A DNA stretch of 64,000 bases from Opeltia flavorubescens (GCA_000442125.1 KE546970.1:310001-374000), one strand, 5' to 3'. Numbered from the stretch's first letter, positions 23,518 through 34,829 are shown. Program-made: numbers and translations. The notes: a model not told the origin generated them from the letters alone.

Positions 23518-26500
23518 TTAGTTCCTGGAGTAAGGATGAAATCCTCGGTGTGCCCCTCGATGTCCTCCACCGCGATAGTTCGCCCCAGGCTTTCCGGCGT
23601 TTTTGGGTCCAGTCGGCGCATTAGCTGGCGGGGCACTCTGTGGCCCAGGTGTTGGTTGCTGGTGATGACCACCGTGACCTCCTCCACCTCGCCCGCCTCT
23701 CCCACCGCGTCCCACTCCTCCCCCGTGATGATTCATGTTCGGTTGGGGAACATCGTCATACATACCTTCCCAACTTGTTGGACCTCCTTGTTGATATTGC
23801 ATCTGCTGAGCTTCTTGTGCTGCACGGCGTGCTTGCTGTTGTTCGTACTTCTGTTGCTCGAATGCCAATTGATCTTGGGCGTTGTACCCAGGCGTACCAC
23901 GACGACCGCCAAAATTTCCCGGAGGCGTGTTAGTAGGCATTGGTGGAACCATAGGCCCTCCAAATCCTCCGCCGCCTTGCATCTGCTGCTGCATCGCTTG
24001 CATTTGCTGCATTTGTTGCATCATGGCCGGATTCATCCCAGCCATGCCTTGATTACCTGGGCTCTGAGGCATGGGCGACTGCGAACCCTGCTGGCGGGCG
24101 GCCATTTGCATCTTCTGCATCGCTTGCATTTGCTGCATCTGCTGCATCATGGCCGGGTTCATTCCCCCCATACCCATTGCACCTGACATCTGGTTGGCAG
24201 CCTGCTGTTGCATTAGGGTAGCCATGTACTGTTGCATCTTGGTCCAGTATTGGGCCATCATCTGAGGAGTCATGCCACCAGCGAAGGTTCCTTGGCCACT
24301 TTGCTGATTTTGGTTTTGGTTCTGGTTCTGGTTTTGATTTTGATTGCCATTAGAATTGTTGTCGTAGTTCCCACGATCATCTCTAAAGTCTTTGCCGCCA
24401 CGACGACCACCTCGTCGGCCGAAAGAATCGTCATCTTCACGTATGTTCCCTCGGGGTTGGGCCTTCTTGACCTCGATGGGCTTGCCAAGAATCATTAGGT
24501 CACCATTGAACGTATTATCCACTGCGGCTTCACTGTCAAAAGTGACGAAGCCGAATCCTCGCGGACGACCAGTGTCCTTGTCCATCATGAGGGTAGCATC
24601 AACGACTCTTCCGAATTGCATGAAGTACTCCTTGAAGTCCTGTTCAGTGGCATCCTGGCTGACACCTCCTACGAAGATTTTGCTGGTCCTCTCCTGCTCG
24701 TCGCGGGGAATGGCTCGTTTTGGATCAATCTTGGTAACTCGTAAGCTAACATGCGCCTTGTCAGGACGCCGCGTACGGCGGTTGTTTTTCTAAATGGTCT
24801 TACAATTTTTCCATCTAAATAGTGTTCCTTGACCATCACCACATTGACGGTTTTTGGGTCCCTGAACGTTAAGAAGCCAAAGCCTCGTGAGCGCCCAGTG
24901 GCACCATCTCTCATAACCGTGCATTCTTGAACTTCTCCAAATTGCGAGAAATAGTTTTTGAGCGACTCTGGATATGGGAGTGTTAGTACATTTTTTGGGA
25001 CACAAATTTTAATATGAGGATACTACGCACGATCCGTTGTATCCCAATTCAGTCCGCCTATGAACATTTTCCTACATGCAACGCCAAGAATCAGTATCGG
25101 CCATATTAATCAATTTACACAACTAGCAGTGATGTGCAAACAAAGATCTGAACATATGCAAAAGTCAAAGACTAGAAAGTGAATTCGTCTGCAGAGGCCC
25201 GAAACATCCGATTTCCGGGCCTTTGCCATCATAACCCTTGACTCCGTGGAATACACACATCATATCCATACGGTGGAAGTGTTGTCCGTTCGCCTGAAAT
25301 ACATTGTCTTGTACCGGACGGACATCCGTGGTAGAATCTCGTGGCAAGACTGAAGTTGATCCACCCAAGTTTTCTGGCAAGCGGATACGGCCATTAACCA
25401 TTAATGGAAGTTGACATGCTTAGAAGAAGCAGTCAAATACAGCACTCATGGGGTGCAGGACCAATAGATGTATAGAAGCATGGAGGACTCGTCTTGCTTG
25501 TCATTCGTAAGATATTGTGTTGCTGACATAGCGTCTGACTTTTAGCTCTGCTCTATAAGAATAGTATCGACAAGAAGCTATAGAGTTGAAGTAGTACTAT
25601 TTCCTGGTCATTATTGGTGTCGTATGAGATGGTATACCGATTGAGTCGCTGAACTCTCCCCTCGGTGCTGCTCTCCTACCGCCGCCCCCATGTCTTGTCC
25701 GGCGCCTTGTCGACACTTCAAAGACGACTCCTAGCCCACAAAATTTCCTGTACTGGGCCAAATCGGAACAAGAGAGTTCACAACCCAAGCAACGCTCTCG
25801 CAGTGGATGCCCGATATCCTTGAGCCCCATTAAACCAGTATTGAGACTCCTCCTCGAGCCCTTGGATGCAGCAGCCGCCGAACGGTGAAGATATGAACCA
25901 GGAGTCTTTCACTAGGATCAAAACAATCCATTTCTCCTTGCGCCAATGTAGGCCGTCTTCGAGAATCGTCCTTCTGGCCTCTCGCCCTACACCTCTACTC
26001 ATTTTGTATCGGTGGAATGTTACTGCTCGTCACATACTTCCTTTATAGACAATTACAGAATTTCGCAACGATTCAGGGAAAGAATATTGGGAGCCACGAG
26101 TAACACAAACAAACATAATATCCGCAATGCCGACTTACCCATCCTCTTTGATGCCGATTGAGCCAGAATCCTGCTCCACGACAACGTCCATTCGCGATCC
26201 GCGACCATCATTATCCCATCTTGAGCCATCTCTATCACCTTGACCATTCCCATAAGCGTCTTGGTTGAAATCTGTCGAATCCTGGAACGTGTCTTCGTTG
26301 GTGCCTTGCGGAGCATCATTGGGTGGAGGAGCGTCAGCGTCTTTCAACGTCGCATTCTCTAAAGGTTCTGGGGCGGCTTTAGGTTGGGCTGCTGGTGTAG
26401 CTGACGGTGCAGGCTCATCGGCCTCGTACCTACAAGAGACGCAATTTAGACGAGCTCCGAAACGTGGCTGGTTGAAGGGTTCGACACCAGACTTACAGAT

Positions 26501-26540
26501 CGGCGAAAAGATCCTCGTCTAGCTCTTCTGGTTCTGTCAT
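23518..26540 (-). CDS. HRP1: Hrp1/Nab4-type mRNA-binding protein, two RRMs with Q/N/M-rich tail
   Basis: complement(23518..24729, 24804..24967, 25031..25071, 26139..26429, 26497..26540), 583 residues. The acidic N-terminal region begins MTEPEELDEDLFADLYEADE. RRM1 is about 112-185: KMFIGGLNWDTTDQSL (RNP2) and GFGFLTF (RNP1). RRM2 is about 195-270: KIFVGGVSQDAT and GFGFVTF. The tail contains an Asn-Gln repeat, two copies of an MNPAMMQQMQQMQAM block, an RGG-rich stretch and ends HPYSRN. Yeast Hrp1 is the CF IB subunit that binds the UA-rich polyadenylation element and shuttles from the nucleus. The 41-base exon is needed to rebuild RRM1, and the intron before it is 1067 bases, very long for this genome. 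It diverges from GYP1. Confidence 0.93.
24301..24350. repeat. Asn-Gln coding hexamer repeat in HRP1
   Basis: Six-base units (TTGGTT, TTCTGG, TTTTGA variants) that encode about seven Asn-Gln dipeptides on the minus strand. Such tracts change length easily by slippage. They lie in the low-complexity tail after the second RRM. Confidence 0.7.
25072..26138 (-). other. HRP1: Long intron of HRP1
   Basis: 1067 bases between exon 2 (ending EDG) and the short RRM1 exon, with donor GTAAGT (reading 26138 leftward) and acceptor TGTAG. Other introns here are about 45-190 bases. Minus-strand open frames of 74-78 codons inside it (25165-25401, 25597-25830, 25778-26002) show no homology I recognise. It may host a regulated cassette or a non-coding RNA. 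Confidence 0.7.
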
Positions 26541-27284
26541 CGTGATCGAAAAGTAAAGAAATCTTACACCACTAGGTTGTCACACTGGGATAGAACTGAA
26601 GAAAGGTTGGTACCGCGAACAGCTGAATAGAGTTGGCAACAGCGCTCAACGCGATCTAAATCTTGTGGTACTTCAGTAGGTCAGCGGATATCACTTTGCT
26701 AAGGAGAGCGTCAGTCGCAATAAAGCAAGTTAATCCTCAGACAGGCCTAGAGAAGTGATGTCGAAGCGAGTAACGTGAGGCTTCAACAAGAAAGAGGAAG
26801 AAGCCGAGTCAAGTAACAAAAGCGGATGTATCTATGAATACACGCACTAGTCCGTTTCCGCCACAGCTGTTAGACGGGAAGCGCCGATCATACCATTTCA
26901 CTTGCTAGTGGTAATGCAAGACCTAATATAAAGCCTTTGATCTAAAGTGGATAAATAATACCATGAGATCTTCAAAACCTCCTAACCAGGTGAGCTCTAA
27001 CCTTTCCTAGATGTAACAAGAATCTTGGGCTGACATGACCGGCAGGAGATGGTACAGGTCGGTCCGTATTTTCCTCTTTGCATGCTCAGGGTTTTCGTTC
27101 ACAATGGACTTTCTTACGAAATGGAGGACAGGATCGGCTGACTCAGATATCTCGATAACGCAGAATCATCAGAGTACGACCGCAACCTGCTAGGCGACGC
27201 CACAAGTCGGAACCTTACCCAGTTGACCAGTACATAGGAAATCTACATCTCCTTTCTGGCGCTCTCGCCCATCAACTTCGAGAC
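26541..27284. promoter_or_regulatory. Divergent promoter region of HRP1 and GYP1
   Basis: 744 bases between outward-reading genes. It contains ATG triplets before GYP1 (for example 27103, followed by a short open frame with stop) that could act as upstream open frames or mark an unmodelled first exon. No other content seen. Confidence 0.5.
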
Positions 27285-29172
27285 ATGGCTCACCAAAGGC
27301 TTCCAACTCGAACAAGGTGGTCGGAGCCTCCTATTCTCATGCGGACATGCTAAACTTCGACTCTCTGTGGGTAGAAGCTATTTGAAGAAGCTTCACTATG
27401 AGGAAGCTGCTGATATCGCTCCTAGTTCGTTATCCCCATCAAACTCACGACCTCATTCACCACCCTCCACTTCCAGAACCGGCCCACGACTCACTGGCAC
27501 TCCTCCACCTCGGCCTTCGTCAGGATTATCTTCCCCTCCTAAGCGCCCACCGTTCTCTTTATATGGTTCAAATAGCAAGCATAGCTCATTTTCCAACAAC
27601 GTTGATGACGAATTCGAAGTAGACGAACAGTACGGGAATGACGAGGGTGAGGATGAATTCGGACTTCCCAGTCTCTCCAGCATGCGACGAAACCCTAAAA
27701 AAGTACCAGTCAAGAAACTCCAGAATGATCCAGGAGGCACCTTGTCGCATAGCAAGAATGTGTTCAGTAGTTTGGGCGTCGCATCTGCTGGCACGAGACC
27801 GCGCGCAAATAGCTCTGACATTGCTGAAGAACGTGGTCCGCCGACCTACCCTTCTGCGAAGAAGAATGAAGGCAAGATATTGAGGCCCCAATATAAGGAC
27901 ATTTTACGTGGTCAGTCTTCGTCCGGATGATAAAGAGATTCCCATATTGACTTGGATGGACCAGATCCAGTGAACTCATTAAACTTGATCAATCTTCCCC
28001 CGTCTGCCCTCAATGCCACGCCGAAAGAAATTGAGGCTCACTCGACTCGAATATCACGCATTAACAAATTCAGAAAGCTCTTACAAGCAAGCTCAATTCC
28101 TTTGTCAGAGCTCCGAGATTCGGCTTGGTCCGGGATACCGGACGAAGTGCGAGCAATGTCTTGGCATCTCCTCCTTGGATACCTTCCAACCAGCAGCGAG
28201 CGACGGGTTGCGACCCTTGACCGAAAGCGGAAAGAATATCTTGAAGGTGTTCGGCAAGTGTTCGAACGTGGTCCCACCGCTACTAGCGTCCCCAGCGCGC
28301 GGACGTCAACGTCAGCTCATGCACGCAGTCGAGGGCTCGATGAGGTGCTGTGGCATCAGATTTCCATTGATGTGCCCCGGACAAGCCCTCATTTGCAGCT
28401 GTACAGTTTCGAGGCCACTCAACGTTCGTTGGAAAGAATTCTTTACCTTTGGGCCATCCGACATCCTGCCAGTGGGTATGTGCAAGGAATTAATGATCTC
28501 GTAACACCGTTCTGGCAGGTGTTTCTTGGTAGCTATATTACTGATTCAAATATCGAGAGTGGAATGGATCCCGGACAATTGCCCAAGCCGGTCCTTGATG
28601 CAGTGGAAGCGGATTCATTCTGGTGTCTCTCCAAACTATTGGATGGCATCCAGGACAACTATATATTCGCCCAACCGGGTATCGTTCGACAGGTCAGCGC
28701 ACTGAAAGACCTCACCACACGTATCGATTCTGGGTTGGCAAAACATCTTGAAAACGAAGGAGTCGAATTTATGCAATTTAGCTTTAGATGGGTCAATTGT
28801 CTGCTAATGCGAGAGGTGTCCATTCGATGCATCATCCGGATGTGGGACACGTACTTGGCAGAAGAACAAGGCTTTTCGGATTTCCATTTGTATGTGTGCG
28901 CCGCATTCTTGGTCAAGTGGTCTGACCAGCTGGTGAAAATGGAATTCCAGGTATGACATGTTGTGAAACGTATTCAATTACTTGACCGAGATGAACTCAC
29001 CATAATATAGGAAATTATGATGTTTTTGCAAGCATTACCGACAAGAAGCTGGACGGAGAAGGACATTGAACTCTTACTGAGTGAAGCTTTCATATGGCAG
29101 AGCTTGTTCCGAGGCTCCAGTGCACATCTTAGGAACTCCGGTGGTCCTCCTACCGGTTCAGTGAATATCTGA
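27285..29172 (+). CDS. GYP1: Rab GTPase-activating protein Gyp1 (TBC domain)
   Basis: join(27285..27316, 27375..27910, 27965..28950, 29011..29172), 571 residues. The Ser/Pro-rich N-terminus is disordered. The TBC domain runs from about residue 244: WSGIPDEVRAMSW, then IDVPRT with the arginine finger Arg328, then HPASGYVQGINDLVTPF with the glutamine finger Gln363, LLDGIQDNYIFAQPGI and FHLYVCAAFLVKW. These agree closely with yeast Gyp1 and human TBC1D22. It stimulates GTP hydrolysis by Ypt1/Rab1 at the Golgi. The first exon is my inference: ATG at 27285 plus a 58-base intron with a weak GTGGTC donor gives MAHQRLPTRTRSYLKK in frame; without it the frame has no ATG near its beginning. The TBC part is certain, the start is not. 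Confidence 0.93.
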
Positions 29173-29574
29173 AAAGTAAGTGGGAAAAATCAATTTAATC
29201 CATGTTCAGATGGTCATTAGCAAACGTTTCTCATTCAAGTTCACGAGTGCATTCCAATTGTAGACTCGTCAATCGATATCATAAGCGGCATGTACAAGTA
29301 CAGTGTTGTAGCGAGCCGAATCGAATTACATGTTCTGCTATGCTCCAGCGTATATACATATCCCTACTCCATCAAAGATGTNGCCACCAGCCCATGCTTG
29401 GTCAGAAAACGCCAATCATAACATTGCCCTTGGGATAGAAACAGCTCGTCGATAAGGTAGCGCCGGGCTACAGTGGACTTGCAAGACTAAGCTACCTCGA
29501 GAAGGTGGTGGAGAAGTCGGCCTTGGAGAAGAACAGGTCTGGTGAAAGGTGAAAGTGGTGCTCGAAAAAAGATA
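29173..29574. other. Intergenic region after GYP1
   Basis: About 400 bases between convergent ends of GYP1 and a small secreted-protein gene. It holds one undetermined base (N at 29382). Nothing coding recognised. Confidence 0.55.
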
Positions 29575-29790
29575 TCATGACTTGTCGTGGAGGCCGGCGA
29601 CGGCTTTGTTGGCTCTTTGAGCGCCAAAATATAGACCGTCCACTCTACCACTGGGGCTGTTGGGGTCTTCAAGTTGTGTGAAATCTAACCCCGTGGTGGC
29701 TGGACCATCTGGGTTGAATACGGGGATGACGCCAGCGAATGCTGTTGTGTAGAGGAGGAAGAGCGCTGATAATATGGTCGGGGAGCGCAT
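29575..29790 (-). CDS. Small secreted protein, cysteine-free, unknown function
   Basis: A single open frame of 71 codons. It begins MRSPTILSALFLLYTTAFAG, a good signal peptide with likely cleavage after FAG. The mature part is about 51 residues, without cysteine, rich in Gly, Asp and Ala, ending AVAGLHDKS. I do not recognise a family. The frame is short enough to arise by chance, but the textbook signal peptide at the first ATG supports it. It could be a short effector-like or cell-surface peptide; nothing more can be said. It diverges from the mannosyltransferase gene at 30603. Confidence 0.5.
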   Translation of the reverse strand: MRSPTILSALFLLYTTAFAGVIPVFNPDGPATTGLDFTQLEDPNSPSGRVDGLYFGAQRANKAVAGLHDKS

Positions 29791-30602
29791 GGTGACTAGG
29801 CCTGAGGTGTGAGGTGTGAGGTGTGGGTTGTGAGGAAAGGATTGTGTTTCTGGAGATGCTTATTCGAGCACGTCTATTTTCAGGGGATTGGGATTGGGTC
29901 AATGTCTTATAACATACCCCCATGTCCCATAAGCGCACATGCGATATTCAAGAGGTTTCTTCCGCGAAACGTAGCGTGCGAAACTTCTTCCTATTTGTCC
30001 ACCCCCTGAGAAAGAGCCGATGATTGGACTCGTCATGAATAGAGTGGGACGCCATGGCGTGTTACGGAGTATGCATCTCACCATGAGGGTAATATTCCAT
30101 CGCACTCCCGAGCCGTCCGTATGGTATAAGCGACCATGATTCACGTTCTAATGGCTACTGGCGGGACGGCTCTGTGGATCATGTTTGTCAAACTATTGAG
30201 AGGTTGGTTTCGATTTTATGCCATATGATAAAACATATGCTCCTTTGGTCCTCTTCCACACGGAAGCTCAACTTGAGGCTTGACTTGCTGTGCCACACCA
30301 ACCAACCTAAACAGGGATTATTGTTTCTAGTCTCTGGCTGAGATCGTCCCTAGCTTCACCATATGTTCAGAAACGACGTGTTGTCAAGTCCTCCCTCAGC
30401 TGTCATCGTATTCCGTATGTCGACCATGTGCGATAGTCTGGCCGTCAGCGCCGACTTGAGCCCGAGCAAGTCTAGGCGAATACAACCTTGTACAGCATTA
30501 CCAATTCCCTGAAACGAGATATGTAGTGCTCTTGAACAAGTCATAGAAGGACCATCTGGATGTCGATATTACGAAAATCTGAATATCCAAAGTCTCAAAG
30601 AC
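29791..30602. other. Intergenic region between the small secreted protein and the mannosyltransferase
   Basis: About 810 bases between divergent genes, presumably two promoters. Near 29804-29835 there is a short imperfect repeat of GAGGTGTG units. No gene seen. Confidence 0.55.
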
Positions 30603-32261
30603 ATGTCGCTCCTTTCACCATCAAGACCACATTATGCGCTTGCCATTTTCCTCTGGCTATCGATGTTATTCCTCATCTGGCAGCATCACCAAGGGCTCAG
30701 CCAGCTACCAGGTCGACCAATTCGCGGAGGAATATTTACACCTCATTTACCTCACTTGAACTCCTCAATTTCCAATGCCCTTCCCGACGACAATCAATCC
30801 GATGACACGGTGGTGAATCATCCTCCACAAGCCAAGCAGCCACCCGCTCCAGCAGTCTCAAGCGCCATCGACGCATTACTTTCCTCGATAGAGAAAACAT
30901 CAATATCCTTCGTCAATGACGTTCCCCCTCCGTCAGGTTTTCGAGGCATCGGAGACCGCCTCTCGATACTCTCCACCTGGATCTCTGCTCGCGAGGACCT
31001 CCACCCCCATCTATCCCACCCTCAACGTCAGACCTTGGAGAAACACATCGAACGCACCATAATCTCCCTCTTTCCCTTCGCCCGAAACCCAGCCCAACCC
31101 AAGAATGGCCAACCATTCTCTTCTCTCCGGCAATCCTTCGTCAAGAACTCTCGAGGGATAGTCCTCGTGGGCTCAAAATCCAGCCTCCGCCCCCTAAGCC
31201 ACTGCATCCTCAACATCCGCACCGCTCTCAACTCCTCCCTCCCCATCCAAGTCTTCTACGCCAGCGACACCGAATTCCCCCCCTCCGCACGCCGCTTCAT
31301 AGAAACCCTCTCCCCCGGTATAACAACCCACGACATCAAAAAACATATCCCAGATAACTTCGTGAACTTCGACGCCGGCGGCGCGCCCAGCATCCGCGTC
31401 TTCGCCGCCCTAGCATCCCCATTCGAACAACTCCTCCTCATAGACCCAGAAGTAATATTCCTGCAACCCCCCGACATGATCCTCAAAAACCACACCTCAT
31501 ACAAAGATACGGGAGCGCTATTCTTCCACTCCCACCTCCACGGCAAGGGCGACAGCAAAGAAACCCATGAATTCTGGCAGCAGAATCTGAAAAACCATCC
31601 TCCATCCCCGGCCCTCCATGCCTCACGTACCTACCACGAAGGCTACGCCGAAGAAGCAGATCCTAGCGTCGTGGTATTGGATAAACGGCGGATTTCAACC
31701 CTCATTGGGCTTTTGCACGTGTGTTGGCAGAACACGAAGCGTGTGCGCGGGGATTATACGTATCGGTATGGGAAGGGCGATGGGGATAGTTGGTGGTTTG
31801 GTTTCGAACTCTCCGGGAGCGCGTATTCGTGGGGAGGGCATTATGGAGGCGTGGTTGGGTGGGAGAGGGAGAGGTCTTCTCTATCATCATCTTCTTCGTC
31901 ATCAAATACAAACGAGAACGAGAAATCCGGACCGAGAACGAATAAGAATAAAAAAGCACGTGTCTGCGGTAATACAAACCTGCAGCTCGATTTCGAGGAT
32001 AGACCGCTCTGGTACTCTGGCTCTTTGCTAGCGAGAAATCGAGATTTCGACGATGAGGAGGATGAGAACAACGAGGGGGAGTATGATGTTCCGAAAAAGT
32101 GGATGGTCGATGGTGTGTGGCAGAAGAGTAAAGAAGAGGGCGGGATGGATTGTATGTGGGGGGGTGAGAGTAGGGAGTTGGGGCGCGAGGAGAAGAGGGT
32201 TTTGGAAGTTAGTGTGAAGGAGGCGAAGGGGGTGGATGGGAAGGTGGAGAAGTTTGAGTAG
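30603..32261 (+). CDS. Mnn1-like alpha-1,3-mannosyltransferase (type II Golgi membrane protein)
   Basis: One exon, 552 residues. A short cytosolic N-terminus precedes a membrane anchor (YALAIFLWLSMLFLIW, residues 11-26), then a Ser/Pro stem. The catalytic region begins SRGIVLVGSKSSLRPLSHCI, continues with FYASDTEFPPSARRF and reaches ASPFEQLLLIDPEVIFLQPP, the place where Mnn1-family enzymes carry the metal-binding DxD; here it reads Asp281-Pro-Glu283. WWFGFELSG and YSWGGHYGG also fit the family. It would add mannose to N- or O-linked glycans in the Golgi. The region after about residue 425 has poly-Ser and Asn/Lys tracts and an acidic linker. Substrate and linkage are inferred from family only. 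Confidence 0.85.
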   Translation: MSLLSPSRPHYALAIFLWLSMLFLIWQHHQGLSQLPGRPIRGGIFTPHLPHLNSSISNALPDDNQSDDTVVNHPPQAKQPPAPAVSSAIDALLSSIEKTSISFVNDVPPPSGFRGIGDRLSILSTWISAREDLHPHLSHPQRQTLEKHIERTIISLFPFARNPAQPKNGQPFSSLRQSFVKNSRGIVLVGSKSSLRPLSHCILNIRTALNSSLPIQVFYASDTEFPPSARRFIETLSPGITTHDIKKHIPDNFVNFDAGGAPSIRVFAALASPFEQLLLIDPEVIFLQPPDMILKNHTSYKDTGALFFHSHLHGKGDSKETHEFWQQNLKNHPPSPALHASRTYHEGYAEEADPSVVVLDKRRISTLIGLLHVCWQNTKRVRGDYTYRYGKGDGDSWWFGFELSGSAYSWGGHYGGVVGWERERSSLSSSSSSSNTNENEKSGPRTNKNKKARVCGNTNLQLDFEDRPLWYSGSLLARNRDFDDEEDENNEGEYDVPKKWMVDGVWQKSKEEGGMDCMWGGESRELGREEKRVLEVSVKEAKGVDGKVEKFE

Positions 32262-32737
32262 GGAATGGATCTGGTGATGGATGTATATATGTTCTTAGGA
32301 AGAATATTGATGGAAGGGCGTTTTTGGGTGGGTGGTAAATTGTGTAACTGGCTAGGCTGCGCAATTGTATCGATCAGATGGGGATGAGAGTGGAGATGGG
32401 AGACATACTGTTCATACTGGGTATGTCTGAGTGGTATATACAGTACATACCAGCATACCGGCATCATCGTTGACATTGAGCCGATCAGACTCATATATCA
32501 AAAATGTTCCGTCATCCAAAAATCAGTCAAACCCCCGTGCATCATCTTCTAATTTTCCACTATCTTTTCTCATTTCTACAAACACATTCCTCAAAAACCC
32601 CCCTATTCAAATCTAGAACAGAAAATTCTCTAATCCTACTTATCCTCTTTTTTTTCCCCCTTTACTTCCTGTCCAATAAACTTCCCACCCTTTCCCCTCC
32701 CCCCGTTCTTCTTCTCACTACCACCTTTCTTCCTCTC
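32262..32737. other. Intergenic region between convergent genes
   Basis: About 475 bases. The second half is pyrimidine-rich on the plus strand, with T and C runs near 32649-32710. It contains two 3' untranslated regions. No gene seen. Confidence 0.55.
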
Positions 32738-34816
32738 CTAAGTTGACTCCACCTCCCTCATCAACCACCCCACCGCAGCCCAAACCCCACGAAACGCCTC
32801 AACCCGATCCCCCGGCTCGAAGAGATTATACCATTTCGAGCGTTTGACGTTTAATTTCCACCATTCGCCACCTTCTTCTTCATTTCCAGTTTCTGAATCT
32901 ACTACATTCATGTTGTTGTCACCTTTGGAGTTGGCTTTTTCGTGGGAATCACTGGTGTGGTGATAATGATGATGATGATGATGAGGAGGATTGGGATGAT
33001 GGCCGTTGGTGAAGAAATCGAGCCATTTGTCGTGGATACGGACGCTTAGGATGGAAATGTGGTGGTTGAGGGCTGAGATGATGAAGATCTGTGTGTGTGG
33101 GTATGGTGAGTGAGTAAGTGAGTGAGTCTCGGCTATTCTTCCGAGAAGGAAGTAGAAGAGAGGAAGATGGAAGGAGACAAAAAATAGCAAAGAATGAAGG
33201 GGGCACATACAGTATCAAACCCTTTCCCAACCTCCTTCCCAACCATCCGATACTCCATCTTAGCTTCCCACATCGACTCCGGCGGTTTCGCATCCAAGTA
33301 ATTCCGCGCATTAGCCTGCTGTCTCTTGTCCTTCCCACTCCCTTTCTCATTCCCCTCTTTTGAACGCGGCTTTGAGAACTCCACCCCCTCCATTGCATCC
33401 TCCGCACCGAAAAGTTCCCTCTTCGCCCTGTCGTCGGTCTCCTGGTCCTGCTTCCCGCCTCCCACTTCTCCCAAATGCCTCGTCCGACCATCAGCCCAGA
33501 ATCTACCTTTCCAAGCCAATTCCTCCGTCGTACCTTCCCTCGCCCTCTTCTGCGCTACCAGCACCGCTGCTCCCACTTCGTACAGAAAATCCATCATGTC
33601 TTCTCTGCCTTCTCCAGGTTTTTCCCCCGCCTTGCGGAAAGCGGTCGTGTTCCGACATTGCACGCCTATGAGCGGGCCTTCGAGGATGCCTCGACGGGCT
33701 TTTTGGCGATCGTTGACGATGGTGCGGCATATGGCGGTATTGATGTGCTGGACGGGGACGTAACGGTGGCGTTGAAAGTGGAGCTTGCGGGTTATGGCAT
33801 AACCTGACGGTTGAAGGGTGCAACGGTGGGGCCAGATGGCGAGTTCCAGGAAGGCGGCGATGGTCTCTTCGCGGAACACGTGGGGCATTTGGTGAGAGGC
33901 GCCTTGACGGCGACCGATATAGATTTCTCCCTTGCTTTTGTCTTTTTTGCTGTTGGCCTGAGCGCTCTCGGATGATGGCCCTGTGGGTGGGGTGAAATAC
34001 CTGTCCTTGCTCGTGTCCCAGAACTCGGCCATGAGGAGGAGGTTTTGGAAAAATTTGCGGGTGTGGAGACAGCGGAGAGGAGGTTGTGTGCCGCCTTTAT
34101 TCTGATTAGGCGGGCCGGATATGGAGCTGGATATATCGTCCATCGAGTAAAAGAGTTCCTTGGCTCGAGCGTAGAAGTCTCTGTGGCCTGGTGCAGGAAC
34201 ACCGTTGGATAATTTCTTGGGGCTTTGATCAGTACTCGAAAGATTGGGATTGGTTGAAGGATCTTGGAGCCATTCTTCTGGAGGAAGATGGTCGCTCGGA
34301 ATTAGCAGATGTAAAGAAACATCACTCTCTAGGGTAATATTGAAAGCTTCGATAATGCTAGGGGAGACACGTTTCTCAAGCTCGCAAAAGAGGCGGATGA
34401 AATCAGATGCATCTTGGTGGACAGGATTGAGGCCGCCTTGACTTTGATATTGAGGAAAGTCGAGCGGTTTCGAACGGGCTGGAGCAGCTCGTGGTTTATC
34501 ATCGGAAACTCTAGCACCTAGCTTGAGGTTAGCCAGTGCACGCTTGATATCTCGAACTTGTTTCCCCCAAGGATAATGATGTTGTACAACGAAGTTACAA
34601 TAACATACGGGTAGATCGCGGCCAAGGCGGTGTGAAAGAATGGGACGACGAGCGCCGGTGTTTACGGCGGTTGCCTGGTTCGACGCCTTGTCCGCAGTAA
34701 GACGATTCCATACTGTTCAAGAAAGTGGGAAGTAAGAAGAATACAGAGACTGAACGACAATGATGTCCTTTTTCATGCTTCACTACACGGACTACACGAT
34801 TGGCTGCCAAGCCCAT
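32738..34816 (-). CDS. Unrecognised protein, at least 616 residues, with His-rich tract
   Basis: The supported exons are complement(32738..33088, 33211..34712), joined in frame by a GTATGT..CACACAG intron. The long exon opens at an acceptor (AACAG) in mid-codon, so a short first exon exists upstream; several ATG/donor pairs between 34730 and 34830 would fit, and 34816 is only the most natural ATG. I do not recognise the family. Conserved-looking segments: CYCNFVVQHHYPWGKQVRDIK, SDFIRLFCELEKRVSPSIIEA, APGHRDFYARAKELFYSMDD, FREETIAAFLELAIWPHRC and MMDFLYEVGAAVLVAQKRA. There is no signal peptide or membrane segment. A histidine run (HHHHHHYHH) sits about 80 residues from the end. Its length and codon pattern across both exons support a real gene. 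Confidence 0.8.
32961..32993. repeat. ATG/GAT trinucleotide microsatellite coding for histidines
   Basis: A TGATAATGATGATGATGATG-type run inside the last exon of the preceding unknown gene; on the minus strand it encodes the histidine tract. Likely length-variable between strains. Confidence 0.7.
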
Positions 34817-34829
34817 CACCTCTGTCCAT

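Noticed and set aside
23428-24186. 252-codon plus-strand frame rich in Leu, His and Arg over HRP1
   Set aside because: It is the antisense shadow of the Met/Gln-rich HRP1 tail; the composition is explained by reading CAG/ATG repeats backwards.
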